A program made the translations under genes and the position numbers. This document shows, in pieces, positions 1-9,166 of a DNA stretch of 64,000 nucleotides. The DNA lies in the NCBI GenBank assembly GCA_019695175.1, contig JAIBAM010000005.1, positions 36,123-100,122 on the forward strand, given 5' to 3'. Each line of letters opens with the position of its first letter. Positions within the stretch are counted from its first letter, which is position 1. Under the pieces are notes generated by a model. It made no database searches, had not been told where the DNA came from, and worked only from the letters and a program-made list of their open reading frames with translations. The DNA comes from Bdellovibrionales bacterium (GTDB lineage: Bacteria > Bdellovibrionota > Bdellovibrionia > Bdellovibrionales > UBA1609).

Positions 1-114
1 AAGCTCATCTTGCAACTCCATATGAGTCTGTTCTGTTAGTGAAAAATTAAAGTGATGGATGCGCCAAGACAATCCCATCATAAATAATATGATAATCAAG
101 CTAAAGTATTTCAT
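1..114 (-). CDS. N-terminus of an unidentified exported or membrane-anchored protein (cut by window edge)
   Basis: On the minus strand an ATG at 114 opens a frame that runs without a stop to the window edge (38 codons). The first residues are MKYFSLIIILFMMGLSW, a hydrophobic stretch after a single lysine that looks like a signal peptide or membrane anchor, followed by a polar segment ending in MELQDEL. A GAGGG ribosome-binding site lies about ten bases upstream of the ATG. The gene is divergent from the leucine operon, so 115-301 should hold promoters for both directions. Too little is visible to name a family. Confidence 0.5.
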   Translation of the reverse strand, partial: MKYFSLIIILFMMGLSWRIHHFNFSLTEQTHMELQDEL

Positions 115-301
115 AGATTTGTACCCTCTGCCCCGATTTCATCCGAGTCCCTGCTTGCTGACGATGAAAGAATTCTATCTGTTATGCCATTTGAACTCAA
201 TACTATACTCGGACTATGTTCATAATTTATACTCACCGAATTCAATTAACCTGTTCTCACCTAAAATAAAGGTCTGAAATTGGAGTAAAGGAAGCCGCAA
301 A
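115..301. other. Divergent intergenic region upstream of the leucine-degradation operon
   Basis: Non-coding stretch between the leftward gene at 1-114 and the operon starting at 302. It ends with an AAAGGAAG ribosome-binding site before the ATG at 302. AT-rich hexamers resembling -10 boxes occur around 204-232 but none pairs convincingly with a -35 box at the right distance, so no promoter is called. A 72-codon rightward frame at 59-277 has unlikely composition and is not called a gene. Confidence 0.5.
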
Positions 302-1912
302 ATGGAAGTCCTTGGTACAAAGGTTCAAAAGGAAAGTTCTCAGTTTATCGAAAATAAATTAGCCATGGCGAATCTTGTGGATCAATGGCAAAAAAATACC
401 GCACGGGTGCAAAACGGCGGGGGGTTAGAATTAATTCAACGTCATAAATCCAGAGGAAAACTCACAGCACGTGAACGCATCCAACAGCTCTTAGATCCTG
501 GGACACCTTTTTTAGAACTCTCAACTCTTGCAGCATGGGATATGTACCAGAATGAATCCCCTGGCGCAGGAATTGTGACCGGCATTGGAGTGATTCACGG
601 CAATGAATGTATGATTGTCGCCAATGACTCCACTGTAAAAGGTGGGACCTATTATCCCATGACGGTAAAAAAACATCTTCGTGCTCAAGAAATTGCGATG
701 GAAAACCACCTTCCATGCATCTATTTGGTTGATAGCGGCGGTGCCTATTTACCCAAACAAGATGAAGTATTCCCGGATCGAGACCATTTCGGACGGATAT
801 TTTATTACCAAGCAAAAATGTCAGCGCAAGGCATACCTCAGATCGCTGTGGTGATGGGATCCTGTACCGCCGGAGGAGCTTACGTACCAGCCATGAGCGA
901 TGAAAATATCATAGTAAAAGACAACGGCACCATATTTCTAGGAGGCCCCCCTCTCGTTAAGGCCGCCACCGGGGAAGAGGTAGATCCCCAGTCACTAGGA
1001 GGTGCCCAAGTCCACTGTCAGCAAAGTGGAGTTACAGATCACTTTGCTGACAATGACAACCACGCCCTAGAGTTAACTCGCGACATTGTTTCCCATTTAA
1101 ATCTAAAAAAAACCCGAAGCTTGCAACAAAAAATGGTCGTCGAAGAACCGCTTTATTCCATTGATGATATTTATGGAATCCTTCCTAAGGAATCCCGCAT
1201 ACCTTTTGATGTCCGAGAAATTATCGCCCGAATTGTTGATGGCAGTAAATTTCATGAATTTAAATCCGACTACGGTAAAACTCTTGTGACCGGATTTTCA
1301 CACATTTGGGGTTTTCCCATTGGAATTGTAGCCAACAATGGTGTTTTGTTCAGTGAGAGTGCCTTAAAGGCCACGCATTTTATTGAACTGTGCGATCAAA
1401 GAGGTATTCCACTTTTATTTCTACAAAATATTACTGGTTTTATGGTGGGAAAAAAATATGAAACCGAAGGAATTGCAAAACATGGAGCCAAAATGGTAGC
1501 TGCGGTTAGCAACACTCGTGTTCCAAAATTTACTATAGTCATTGGCGGCTCTTATGGAGCAGGAAATTATGGAATGTGTGGCAGAGCCTTTCAACCTCGA
1601 TTTCTTTGGATGTGGCCCAACGCCCGAATCTCAGTTATGGGAGGAGAACAAGCCGCCAATGTTCTGGCCACCGTCAAAATGGATCAACTCAAAAGTCGCG
1701 GTCTTAGCATGACACTTCAAGAACAAGAGCAATTCAAAAAACCTATTCTAGAAAAATATGAAAAAGAAAGTTCAGCCTACTATTCAACCGCAAGGCTTTG
1801 GGATGATGGAATTATTGATCCGGCGCAAACCCGAAAAATTCTAGCTTTGGCACTGAACACCACATCCCAACAACCACTCGCTGAAAGAAGAACCAGTGTT
1901 TTTAGGATGTAA
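302..1912 (+). CDS. liuB: Methylcrotonyl-CoA carboxylase, carboxyltransferase (beta) subunit
   Basis: Transfers the carboxyl group from biotin to 3-methylcrotonyl-CoA in leucine and isovalerate breakdown. The 536-residue length is normal for the family. The N-terminal half carries the acyl-CoA-binding crotonase-like fold with VDSGGAYLP near residues 140-150 and the oxyanion segment [16 protein letters not shown] near 180-195. The C-terminal half has the biotin-binding segments [11 protein letters not shown] and [16 protein letters not shown]. Those segments and the neighbours (hydratase, biotin carboxylase, biotin carrier, HMG-CoA lyase) separate it from propionyl-CoA carboxylase beta. The ATG at 302 follows AAAGGAAG by seven bases. 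It is the first gene of an operon running to 6425. Isovaleryl-CoA dehydrogenase, often the first gene of such operons, is not present here. Confidence 0.95.
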   Translation: MEVLGTKVQKESSQFIENKLAMANLVDQWQKNTARVQNGGGLELIQRHKSRGKLTARERIQQLLDPGTPFLELSTLAAWDMYQNESPGAGIVTGIGVIHGNECMIVANDSTVKGGTYYPMTVKKHLRAQEIAMENHLPCIYLVDSGGAYLPKQDEVFPDRDHFGRIFYYQAKMSAQGIPQIAVVMGSCTAGGAYVPAMSDENIIVKDNGTIFLGGPPLVKAATGEEVDPQSLGGAQVHCQQSGVTDHFADNDNHALELTRDIVSHLNLKKTRSLQQKMVVEEPLYSIDDIYGILPKESRIPFDVREIIARIVDGSKFHEFKSDYGKTLVTGFSHIWGFPIGIVANNGVLFSESALKATHFIELCDQRGIPLLFLQNITGFMVGKKYETEGIAKHGAKMVAAVSNTRVPKFTIVIGGSYGAGNYGMCGRAFQPRFLWMWPNARISVMGGEQAANVLATVKMDQLKSRGLSMTLQEQEQFKKPILEKYEKESSAYYSTARLWDDGIIDPAQTRKILALALNTTSQQPLAERRTSVFRM

Positions 1913-1946
1913 GTCATTTTATTAAAACTATAACCCAGAGAAAAAG

Positions 1947-2846
1947 ATGTCACATTTTAAATTTATTCAAGTCACTGAAAATCACTTAGTAGCCCAAGTA
2001 GGACTCAACCGCCCCGAACGCCATAATGCCTTTCACCCCGAAATGATTGCCGAACTCACCCAACTCTTTTTACAATTGGACAAACGAAAAGACCTTTTAG
2101 CCGTTGTGCTCCATGGGTTCGGTAAATCTTTTTCTGCAGGGGGCGACCTGGAGTGGATGAAATCCATGGCCAAATTCAGTTATGAAGAAAATTTACATGA
2201 TGCCCGTCTCTTGTTCGACATGTTCCAAGCCATTTCCTCTTGCAGCCTCCCCTTGATCGGATTTGTCCACGGTAAAGTTTTAGGGGGAGGAATGGGTCTC
2301 ATTTCCGTTTGTGATTTTGTGGCTGCAGAAGAAAAAACTTCATTTGGATTTACCGAAGTCAAATTGGGTTTAGCACCCGCGGTTATCAGTCCTTTCGTTT
2401 TAAAAAAAGCCCGACCTCAGGTGAAAGACTTCATGCTTACCGCTCAAATTTTTGATGCAATAATAGCCCAACAATTGGGACTGATTCAATTTATTGGAAA
2501 CCCCACCCAATGCTTTGAATATTTATCCCAAACCCTTACCCAACTTTGGAGCCTTTCCCCCGAGGCCGTCAGAGAAACTAAAAGACTTTTGCAACACTTA
2601 TCCAACCCCTCTTCTCCCATCGAACAACGGGAGACTTCCACAACAGTCCTAGCCCAAAGAAGAGTGAGTCCCGAAGGGCAGGAAGGTTTGTCTGCTTTTT
2701 TACAGCAGCGCCCCCCTCGGTGGAATCATCTTCAAACTTCTGAAAATAAAAAATTCCCCAAAGAGTTTTTTATATCTCTTTGGCAGGAATGGATGGAACT
2801 TAAAACAAACGATTCCAATAAAGAATTCAGTAAAGGTTTGCCATGA
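1947..2846 (+). CDS. liuC: Enoyl-CoA hydratase family, probable methylglutaconyl-CoA hydratase
   Basis: Crotonase-fold protein. It shows NRPERHNAFHPEM near the N-terminus, the oxyanion-hole segment FSAGGDLEWMK near residues 61-71 and GKVLGGGMGLISVCDF near 110-125, followed by FGFTEVKLGLAPAVISPFV. By its position between the two carboxylase subunits it should hydrate 3-methylglutaconyl-CoA to HMG-CoA. At 299 residues it is about 35 longer than usual; the extra C-terminal tail after about residue 262 is charged and has no recognised domain. Its stop overlaps the ATG of the next gene (ATGA at 2843), so translation is probably coupled. The specific substrate is inferred from context, the family is clear. 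Confidence 0.88.
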   Translation: MSHFKFIQVTENHLVAQVGLNRPERHNAFHPEMIAELTQLFLQLDKRKDLLAVVLHGFGKSFSAGGDLEWMKSMAKFSYEENLHDARLLFDMFQAISSCSLPLIGFVHGKVLGGGMGLISVCDFVAAEEKTSFGFTEVKLGLAPAVISPFVLKKARPQVKDFMLTAQIFDAIIAQQLGLIQFIGNPTQCFEYLSQTLTQLWSLSPEAVRETKRLLQHLSNPSSPIEQRETSTTVLAQRRVSPEGQEGLSAFLQQRPPRWNHLQTSENKKFPKEFFISLWQEWMELKTNDSNKEFSKGLP

Positions 2847-4354
2847 AACTTTCCTCCAAAACAAAAAATTTTTCCAAGGTCGCTATTGCCAATCGAGGGG
2901 AAGTTGCCGTTCGAATTATTCGCGCTTGTCAAGAGTTGGGTCTAGAATCCGTCTTGTTGCATTCAGAAGCCGATCAAAAAACATTGGCAGCACGTTTAGC
3001 TGATGAATGTGTCTGCATCGGTCCCGCTAATGTAAATAATAGTTATTTAAATATAAATTCAGTCATCCAAAGTGCTTTGAGTGTGGGCGCCGAAGCACTT
3101 CATCCGGGATTTGGTTTTCTTTCCGAAAATCCCGATTTCGCTGAGCAGTGCGAAGACCAGGGCTTAGCCTTTATTGGCCCCTCAGCCAAATCCATCCGTT
3201 TATTTGGCGACAAAATCTCCGCAAAACAATTGGTCGTTGCAACAGGTGGTCCTATCTTACCTGGATATGATGGAGAGGATCAAAGTGAAGAAGTTCTCCT
3301 TGATTGGGTGGAGCGCATTGGTTTCCCTGTCATTGTTAAGGCCACAGCTGGTGGTGGGGGACGAGGATTGAAAGTCATTCGCAATCTGTCAGAGGCTCGC
3401 ACTCAAATCCAATCGGCTCAAAGAGAAGGTAAGTTGGCTTTTGGATCGGATAAAGTATTTTTAGAAAAATATTTGGAAAATGCCAAGCACATTGAAATTC
3501 AAATTTTTGGGGATGCTTCTGGAAACATATTCCATTTGGGGGAAAGAGAATGTTCGGTGCAAAGGCGTCACCAAAAGATTATTGAAGAATCCCCAGCAGC
3601 CAACCTCATCAAAAGTTTACGTGACAAAATTTGTGCCACTGCCGTCAGCATCGCAAAGCAAGCCAACTACCAAAACGCAGGGACCATAGAATTTTTAGTA
3701 CAAGACAATCAATTTTATTTTATGGAGATGAATACACGATTGCAAGTGGAACATCCAGTGACAGAAATGGTCATGGGAATTGATTTGGTGAAAGCCCAAA
3801 TTCTCACCCGTAAGGGTGAGTGTTTAAATTGGCCCTCGAATTTTACACCTCGTGGGCATGCGATCGAATGTCGAATCTATGCTGAAAATCCCTATAAAAA
3901 TGGTTTACCAAGTTTAGGCCTATTAGGAGGTTGTCATTGGCCCATGGGTCCAGGAAGAAGATTTGAAATTGGATTTTCACCCAACGATGAAATCACTTCC
4001 CACTATGATTCAATGATTGCAAAAGTGATTGTATGGGATGAGTCTCGACCGCGAACCATCCAGAAAATGATTCAAACTTTAAAAGAAACGGTTATTTTTG
4101 GAGTTCATACAAACATTCCCCTTCTTTTGGAAATTTTAACCCATCCAGAGTTTATGATGGGGGATATGACTACACGTTTTTTTGAAAAAAATTTCCTTTA
4201 TGAATTGGAAAGCCCCAGCCTGGGCTCTGAAGAAAAAGACCTTTTTGCGCAATTGCGGCGACAGGTCTCTGGGGACACACAATCTTCGGCTCTTGATTCA
4301 CAAAATTCTACAACACGAAACAATCCATGGAATTATTCTTGGAGTGCACTATGA
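2843..4354 (+). CDS. liuD: Biotin carboxylase subunit of methylcrotonyl-CoA carboxylase (no biotin-carrier domain)
   Basis: ATP-dependent carboxylation of biotin. The N-terminal biotin-carboxylase domain starts at KVAIANRGEVAVRIIRA, the ATP-grasp glycine loop ATAGGGGRGLKV is near residue 170, GERECSVQRRHQKIIEESP near 230-250, and the metal/active-site segment EMNTRLQVEHPVTE near 293-306. A C-terminal biotin-carboxylase domain follows (RGHAIECRIYAEN). Most methylcrotonyl-CoA carboxylase alpha subunits are about 650-670 residues and carry the biotinyl domain at their C-terminus; this one ends at 503 residues and the biotinyl domain is a separate protein encoded immediately downstream with an ATGA overlap at 4351. 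Overlaps at both ends imply coupled, stoichiometric translation. Confidence 0.93.
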   Translation: MKLSSKTKNFSKVAIANRGEVAVRIIRACQELGLESVLLHSEADQKTLAARLADECVCIGPANVNNSYLNINSVIQSALSVGAEALHPGFGFLSENPDFAEQCEDQGLAFIGPSAKSIRLFGDKISAKQLVVATGGPILPGYDGEDQSEEVLLDWVERIGFPVIVKATAGGGGRGLKVIRNLSEARTQIQSAQREGKLAFGSDKVFLEKYLENAKHIEIQIFGDASGNIFHLGERECSVQRRHQKIIEESPAANLIKSLRDKICATAVSIAKQANYQNAGTIEFLVQDNQFYFMEMNTRLQVEHPVTEMVMGIDLVKAQILTRKGECLNWPSNFTPRGHAIECRIYAENPYKNGLPSLGLLGGCHWPMGPGRRFEIGFSPNDEITSHYDSMIAKVIVWDESRPRTIQKMIQTLKETVIFGVHTNIPLLLEILTHPEFMMGDMTTRFFEKNFLYELESPSLGSEEKDLFAQLRRQVSGDTQSSALDSQNSTTRNNPWNYSWSAL

Positions 4355-4758
4355 AACTTTGGCCGGTGGAAATTCTTAACCAAAAAAAGTGGGTCTTTGC
4401 AGAGCGACGAGAAAACAGTTTATGGTTTCACTGGAAAGGTTGCACCTATGTTCTCCCATTAGAGGAACCTCGAAATCGAAACCGAAAGGGCCAGCAAAAC
4501 CCTGCTAGTGGAAGGATTTTGGCTCCCATGCCTGGAAGAGTGACTAAAATCTCGGCTCGAGAGGGAGATTCCGTGACTGCCGGAACAACTCTTGTCATTA
4601 TGGAAGCGATGAAAATGGAATACACCTTAGCTGCAGAAACAAGCGGGTCTATCGAAAAAGTAAGTTGTCAGGTGGGAGATCAGGTGAGTTTGGGCCAAGA
4701 GCTGGTGAGGATGCAACCACTCAGCCAACCTCTTTCCCATTCAGATTCAAATAATTAG
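4351..4758 (+). CDS. Biotin carboxyl carrier protein of the methylcrotonyl-CoA carboxylase
   Basis: A 135-residue protein whose C-terminal half is a biotinyl/lipoyl-attachment domain: ILAPMPGRVTKI, then EAMKMEY with the biotinylated lysine at about residue 88, then VGDQVSLGQELVRM. The N-terminal 45 residues form a small beta-rich segment (VEILNQKKWVF, LWFHWKGCTYVLPLEE) like the linker domain between carboxylase and biotinyl domains in full alpha subunits. An upstream in-frame ATG at 4327 would add eight residues inside the previous gene; the ATG at 4351, which forms the ATGA overlap, is preferred. It works as the swinging arm between the neighbouring carboxylase and carboxyltransferase. Confidence 0.9.
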   Translation: MKLWPVEILNQKKWVFAERRENSLWFHWKGCTYVLPLEEPRNRNRKGQQNPASGRILAPMPGRVTKISAREGDSVTAGTTLVIMEAMKMEYTLAAETSGSIEKVSCQVGDQVSLGQELVRMQPLSQPLSHSDSNN

Positions 4759-4765
4759 GATTCAT

Positions 4766-5689
4766 ATGAAAATTAAAATTGTTGAGGTTGGTCCTCGCGA
4801 TGGATTACAGAATGAAAAAAAAATCCTTTCCCTAGAAAACAAACTATGGTTGATCCATGCGCTCGTAGAAGCCGGACTTAAAAGAATCGAAGCCGGAGCG
4901 TTTGTTTCACCCAACAAAGTCCCCCAAATGTCTGATTCATCAGTTTTATTCAAAAAAATAAACTTAATTAAACCTTATCAAAATCCTAAATTAGGGGTTC
5001 ACTTTTCGGCTTTGGTGCCCAACCTTCATGGACTGCGAAACGCTAGGGACTCTGGCGTCAGAGAGATCGCTGTCTTTGGTTCTTGTAGTGAATCCTTCTC
5101 ATTAAAGAACATCAATTGCACCATTGCAGAAAGTTTTGTCCGTTTTCGTGAAGTTATTAAAGAATCCAAAAAAAATAAAATGAAAGTGAGAGGATATTTA
5201 AGCACAGCGTTTGGTTGTCCTTATGAAGGGAAAGTAAGCCTTAAAAAAGTGATTTCACTGACTGATAAGATGCTGGGCTTGGGGGTGAAAGAGGTTTCCA
5301 TTGGAGATACGATTGGGGTCGCCACGCCCAAACAAGTTCGCACCCTACTGAAAGAGCTCATTCCCCAAATTGGAACGCAAAAAATTGCCCTCCATTTTCA
5401 TGATACCCGCGGTACCGCTTTAGCGAATGTTTTAGCTGGCCTTGATTTAGGCATTACAACTTATGACAGCAGCATTGGCGGCTTGGGTGGATGCCCCTAT
5501 GCCCAAGGTGCCAGTGGAAATTTAGCTACTGAAGACTTGGTTTACATGCTAGAGGGGATGGGTTTAAAAACAGGAGTTGATATAAATAAAATATATAGTT
5601 TAAAAGATCCCTTAGAAAAAATGATCGGACATGTTCTTCCAGGACGTGCCATCCAAGCAGGGAGTTCTCATGCCTCGACTCAGATTTAA
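4766..5689 (+). CDS. mvaB: Hydroxymethylglutaryl-CoA lyase
   Basis: Cleaves HMG-CoA to acetyl-CoA and acetoacetate, the last step of leucine degradation. The 307-residue TIM-barrel protein has the N-terminal signature VEVGPRDGLQNE, the central GDTIGVATP segment, the metal-binding HFHDTRGTALANVLAGL, and the active-site loop GGLGGCPYAQGASGN with the catalytic cysteine at about residue 243. It begins seven bases after the biotin carrier gene, and its last 20 bases overlap the start of the following membrane-protein gene. It could also be labelled liuE. Confidence 0.94.
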   Translation: MKIKIVEVGPRDGLQNEKKILSLENKLWLIHALVEAGLKRIEAGAFVSPNKVPQMSDSSVLFKKINLIKPYQNPKLGVHFSALVPNLHGLRNARDSGVREIAVFGSCSESFSLKNINCTIAESFVRFREVIKESKKNKMKVRGYLSTAFGCPYEGKVSLKKVISLTDKMLGLGVKEVSIGDTIGVATPKQVRTLLKELIPQIGTQKIALHFHDTRGTALANVLAGLDLGITTYDSSIGGLGGCPYAQGASGNLATEDLVYMLEGMGLKTGVDINKIYSLKDPLEKMIGHVLPGRAIQAGSSHASTQI

Positions 5690-6425
5690 AAAGATTCCTC
5701 TCTCCTTACTATGGATCCCAATTGTCGCCTTATTTTCGTTCTCGATTATTTTTGCCATAAAATGGGGTTTGAAACCCAAACCAATTCCACAAATCAATCC
5801 AACTTCTTTTGAAGAACTGGAGCAGATCGGAGCGGTTACCTATCGTCGATTAAGCTCTGCCCTTCGTCAGGAAAAAATGCTTATTATGGGGAGTGCCCCC
5901 TGGATTCAGAATTATGAAAAAGTTTGGAACGGGTTTATTGCCGCCGCTCGCGAAGATCACTGGAAAATTGATATCGTTTTTGAAGAAACAGAGGCCCGTG
6001 CCATTAAATCTTTTTCTGGATTGGAACGTGAAAGTATTAGTATGAACCCGTTAAACTTTTTTCAAATGAATTCTTCCCTTAAAAAACACTTATCTTTCGG
6101 CCATTTAGTTCTCGTACATACTTGGTTTAATTATTCTGCTCATAAAAATCCCTTGTCACTAACCCTAGAACTAGAAAAGCAACTGAAAAGGCCGTGGCCC
6201 GCAATTACGATGTTAGGTTTTGCAATTTCTGAGGCCGAATTATTGCATTTACAGCCCCCCTGTCGAAATGAAATCAATCCTCCAGTGGAGGACTACTCCG
6301 CCTGCGCTGCAATGAGGTTTTCTCGTCGGCAACTGCGCCGTCGACTGGATCCCAACAAAAATTGGGCCGCCCTAGAGCAACATGGTCTTAAAGATTACTT
6401 TTTATATATTCACCAAAAACCATAG
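5670..6425 (+). CDS. Hypothetical single-pass membrane protein at the end of the leucine operon
   Basis: I do not recognise this family. The chosen ATG at 5670 follows GGGAG by five bases; a longer frame from 5631 lies inside the lyase gene and is less likely. The product is 251 residues: a basic start (MPRLRFKK), one membrane segment at about residues 8-30 (SLLWIPIVALFSFSIIFAI), then a soluble domain of about 215 residues presumably outside the cytoplasm. The C-terminus contains two cysteines, PPCRNEINPPVEDYSACAA, that could form a disulfide, and an arginine-rich RFSRRQLRRRL. The 20-base overlap with the lyase gene suggests co-translation, but no metabolic role is apparent. Confidence 0.75.
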   Translation: MPRLRFKKIPLSLLWIPIVALFSFSIIFAIKWGLKPKPIPQINPTSFEELEQIGAVTYRRLSSALRQEKMLIMGSAPWIQNYEKVWNGFIAAAREDHWKIDIVFEETEARAIKSFSGLERESISMNPLNFFQMNSSLKKHLSFGHLVLVHTWFNYSAHKNPLSLTLELEKQLKRPWPAITMLGFAISEAELLHLQPPCRNEINPPVEDYSACAAMRFSRRQLRRRLDPNKNWAALEQHGLKDYFLYIHQKP

Positions 6426-6476
6426 AGATTGTTCGGAGAGACCGCCCTTACCAGTTTGGTTTTTAAAGCGGCACCC

Positions 6477-7862
6477 CTAGCTCTCAGTAAAAGGGAGCTC
6501 GTGAGGCAAAGGTCTTTTAGGTGCACGAAAATAAGTTCGAGGTGAAAAAGCAAGTAGGTCGGCTAATTTTGCCATATAAACACAGGCAAACCTTTCCACT
6601 TGATGGGCAAAGTAACTTTCCTCTATACCCACACGCATGACTTCACCCCAATATTTATTAAATATTTTTTGTTGTTCTTTAATAAGCGGGCTGATTTGAC
6701 GATCTATCTCAGTAATGCGTGCAGTCTGAAATTCAATCTTCTGTGTTAAAGTAACATCATTATGTTCAATTTTTTTAGAAATAAGCTGATCTAATTCTTG
6801 TTCATAGGGAATTTTTTGATCCATCAACACATTAATTTTTTGTACCAAAGACTCGGCCTGATGATTTTTTTCAATTTCTTCCTGAAGCTCCTCCACCACT
6901 AAAGCAGTACGCCAAGCACAATCCTTTTTTAAACGTACAATATCGCCATAAATATGGTCACCGATATAGAGGATTTCATCCGCATTAAGTTTCAAATCTT
7001 GAGTAAAAGTGGAAGCACAACCTCCCTGATAAATTCCCTTTGTTAAAGTCCCTTCAAAATTTTTCATAGAGCCATCTTCCGGGTGCACACGCAAAAATTT
7101 CAACTTATCAAAAAAGAACCGAGGCTTTTGCGCCGAAGTGATCACAAACTCAAATAAATCACTCCAATGTTTATGTTCTTTCAAATAGGGCAAAATGGCA
7201 TGATCTAAGAGAATTTTAGTATATTCGTAGTCTGAATTCGTTAAAATGAATAATTTTTTGCCATGTTTTACAAACCGCTCTAGCCTTTGCACCACTTCAG
7301 GGTCTTTAACTATGAAATCTTCCAACCGATCTCGGACTTGATTCTTTAAACTTCCATCTCGATGAGCTCGATCTAAAACCTCATTCAAATCATTGGCAAT
7401 ATCAACGAAATCGGGAAGTAATTTTGATTCAGTGGTTTCTTTGAGTTCAACCAGTTGCATAAAAAGTCCGGCAAATGCGATGGAAAAACTGGTATCTACT
7501 TTATCAAAATTTGGATCACTTAAATCAATGTAGGTCGACTGATAAAGCTCTTTTTGCAGATTATAATCGATGGGTCGTAGGCCATGATAACTCACTCTGA
7601 TAGCTGCATAGCGAGAAAGTTTAAGGACATTGCCGCGACGTTTATCTATAACCAAGCCACGAATGGCTCGATCATAGGAAAACTGCAACTGACCGATTGA
7701 GCTCGGATAGCCCTTTTCCCGAATCAACTTTTCCAACATCACTGAGTGGGCCAATCTTTCGAAGTTTTCTGAATGATAACGGATCAGAGTGTGATCCATA
7801 TCTAAACCAATAAAATGGATACGCTTTAAATTAAGTGTGCGATTCACATAGACTTTTGCCAT
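6477..7862 (-). CDS. HAD-superfamily IG-type purine 5'-nucleotidase
   Basis: Cytosolic HAD hydrolase of the HAD-IG 5'-nucleotidase family (related to eukaryotic cN-II), expected to dephosphorylate purine nucleotides such as IMP or GMP. Motif I is GLDMDHTLIRYH with the DxD aspartates at residues 21 and 23. LFILTNSDYEYT near residue 205 is the motif II region, and the late motif ILYIGDHIYGDIVRLKKD near residues 295-312 supplies the acidic metal ligands. The 461-residue length fits the bacterial members of this family. The C-terminal 140 residues are helical and rich in Glu, Lys and Gln. The ATG at 7862 has an AGGAT ribosome-binding site. It converges with the leucine operon and is divergent from hppD. 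Confidence 0.9.
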   Translation of the reverse strand: MAKVYVNRTLNLKRIHFIGLDMDHTLIRYHSENFERLAHSVMLEKLIREKGYPSSIGQLQFSYDRAIRGLVIDKRRGNVLKLSRYAAIRVSYHGLRPIDYNLQKELYQSTYIDLSDPNFDKVDTSFSIAFAGLFMQLVELKETTESKLLPDFVDIANDLNEVLDRAHRDGSLKNQVRDRLEDFIVKDPEVVQRLERFVKHGKKLFILTNSDYEYTKILLDHAILPYLKEHKHWSDLFEFVITSAQKPRFFFDKLKFLRVHPEDGSMKNFEGTLTKGIYQGGCASTFTQDLKLNADEILYIGDHIYGDIVRLKKDCAWRTALVVEELQEEIEKNHQAESLVQKINVLMDQKIPYEQELDQLISKKIEHNDVTLTQKIEFQTARITEIDRQISPLIKEQQKIFNKYWGEVMRVGIEESYFAHQVERFACVYMAKLADLLAFSPRTYFRAPKRPLPHELPFTES

Positions 7863-8062
7863 CAGGCATCCTAAACTGAGCTGTCAAAATAATCTAGGAT
7901 TTTTTCAAAGATAACCGACGAGAACCTGTTTGCAATGGGAGAAAGGTTTTGTTTTTTCGCTCATCCCAAAAGGTACAGGACTTCAATACACGCAATAACT
8001 CCCACTTTACATATAAGAAAAAGCATGATTTGAAGTGAGTCCAGATAAAAGGGAGGGGAAAT

Positions 8063-9166
8063 ATGCAGATATCAATGCCACAATTTAAAACAAATCGGAG
8101 TGAGGTTATGAATCTCGTTGATAATGAAACACAGGTGAATTTTTTAGGGCTGGATGGAATTGAATTCATTGAGTTTGCTTCTCCAGATCCCAGCTCCATG
8201 GAACTGTTATTTCAGAACTTTGGATTTAGTAAAGTAGCTCAACATAAACGAAAAAATGTCTCCCTCTACCGCCAAGGTAAAATTAACTTTGTTATCAATA
8301 AGGAGCCCGGAACTTTCGCAACCTCTTTTGCCAATTCCCATGGCGCCTCCATTTGCGCCACCGGTTTTCGAGTAAAAAATGCCCCGAAGGCAAAAGAAAT
8401 TGCTATTTCCAGAGGGGCCAAGGCCATTGATAACGAAACGGATCAATCAAGCCATAGCTTTCCCGCCATTTATGGGATTGGAGATTCAGCAGTTTACTTT
8501 GTGGATCGCTACCAACATGGGGATCATTTTGCCGCTGATTTTGATTACTTGACTCAAGAGGAATCTCCTGCGGGATGGGGCTTGCAACTTATCGATCACC
8601 TCACCAACAACGTCCCCAAAGGTGAGATGCAGAAATGGTGTGATTTTTACCGAGATATTTTTGATTTCCGTGAAGTGCGATATTTTGATATCCGAGGACA
8701 GCAAACGGGTCTCTACTCCAAAGTGATGCGCTCCCCTTGTGGTAAAATCACCATCCCAATTAACGAGCCCATTGACGGAAAATCACAAATTCAAGAGTAT
8801 TTGGATGAATACAATGGATCTGGAATTCAACATGTGGCTCTACTCAGTCAAGATATCCAAGCCGCAGTTCGTTCCCTTAAAAACCAAGGGATTAAATTTT
8901 TAGACGCTCCTCCAGAAACTTATTATCAGGCGATTTCAGAACGAATCCCCAACGTACAAGAAAACATTAAAAGTTTATCGGATTTATGCATTCTTTGTGA
9001 TGGCGACGCCGAAGGATATTTGTTACAAATCTTCACCCAAAATATCGTTGGCCCGATCTTTTTTGAAATCATTCAACGAAAAAACCATGATGGGTTCGGT
9101 GAAGGAAACTTTCAAGCCCTCTTTGATGCCATTGAGAGAGATCAAAAACGCCGAGGTTATTTATGA
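8063..9166 (+). CDS. hppD: 4-hydroxyphenylpyruvate dioxygenase
   Basis: Non-haem iron enzyme converting 4-hydroxyphenylpyruvate to homogentisate in tyrosine breakdown. It has two vicinal-oxygen-chelate halves. Iron ligands visible are the histidine in LIDHLTNNV near residue 177, the histidine in GIQHVALLS near 258, and the glutamate in GPIFFEIIQRK near 336. The 367-residue length is typical. The start at 8063 follows a strong GGGAGGGG site at ideal spacing. An internal ATG at 8108, also preceded by GGAGTGAGG, would remove 15 residues and start closer to the conserved GLDGIEFIEFASP, so either start is possible. The stop overlaps the hmgA ATG by four bases. Confidence 0.94.
   Translation: MQISMPQFKTNRSEVMNLVDNETQVNFLGLDGIEFIEFASPDPSSMELLFQNFGFSKVAQHKRKNVSLYRQGKINFVINKEPGTFATSFANSHGASICATGFRVKNAPKAKEIAISRGAKAIDNETDQSSHSFPAIYGIGDSAVYFVDRYQHGDHFAADFDYLTQEESPAGWGLQLIDHLTNNVPKGEMQKWCDFYRDIFDFREVRYFDIRGQQTGLYSKVMRSPCGKITIPINEPIDGKSQIQEYLDEYNGSGIQHVALLSQDIQAAVRSLKNQGIKFLDAPPETYYQAISERIPNVQENIKSLSDLCILCDGDAEGYLLQIFTQNIVGPIFFEIIQRKNHDGFGEGNFQALFDAIERDQKRRGYL

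Noticed and set aside
59..277. 72-codon rightward frame before liuB
   Set aside because: Composition is unlike a protein, there is no ribosome-binding site, and it overlaps the leftward gene at 1-114.
462..815. 117-codon minus-strand frame inside liuB
   Set aside because: It is antisense to a strongly conserved carboxyltransferase gene; its translation has no protein-like features.
6425..6476. Terminator between the leucine operon and the HAD nucleotidase
   Set aside because: ACCA-GTT-TGGT followed by T5 is present, but the four-base stem is too weak to call.
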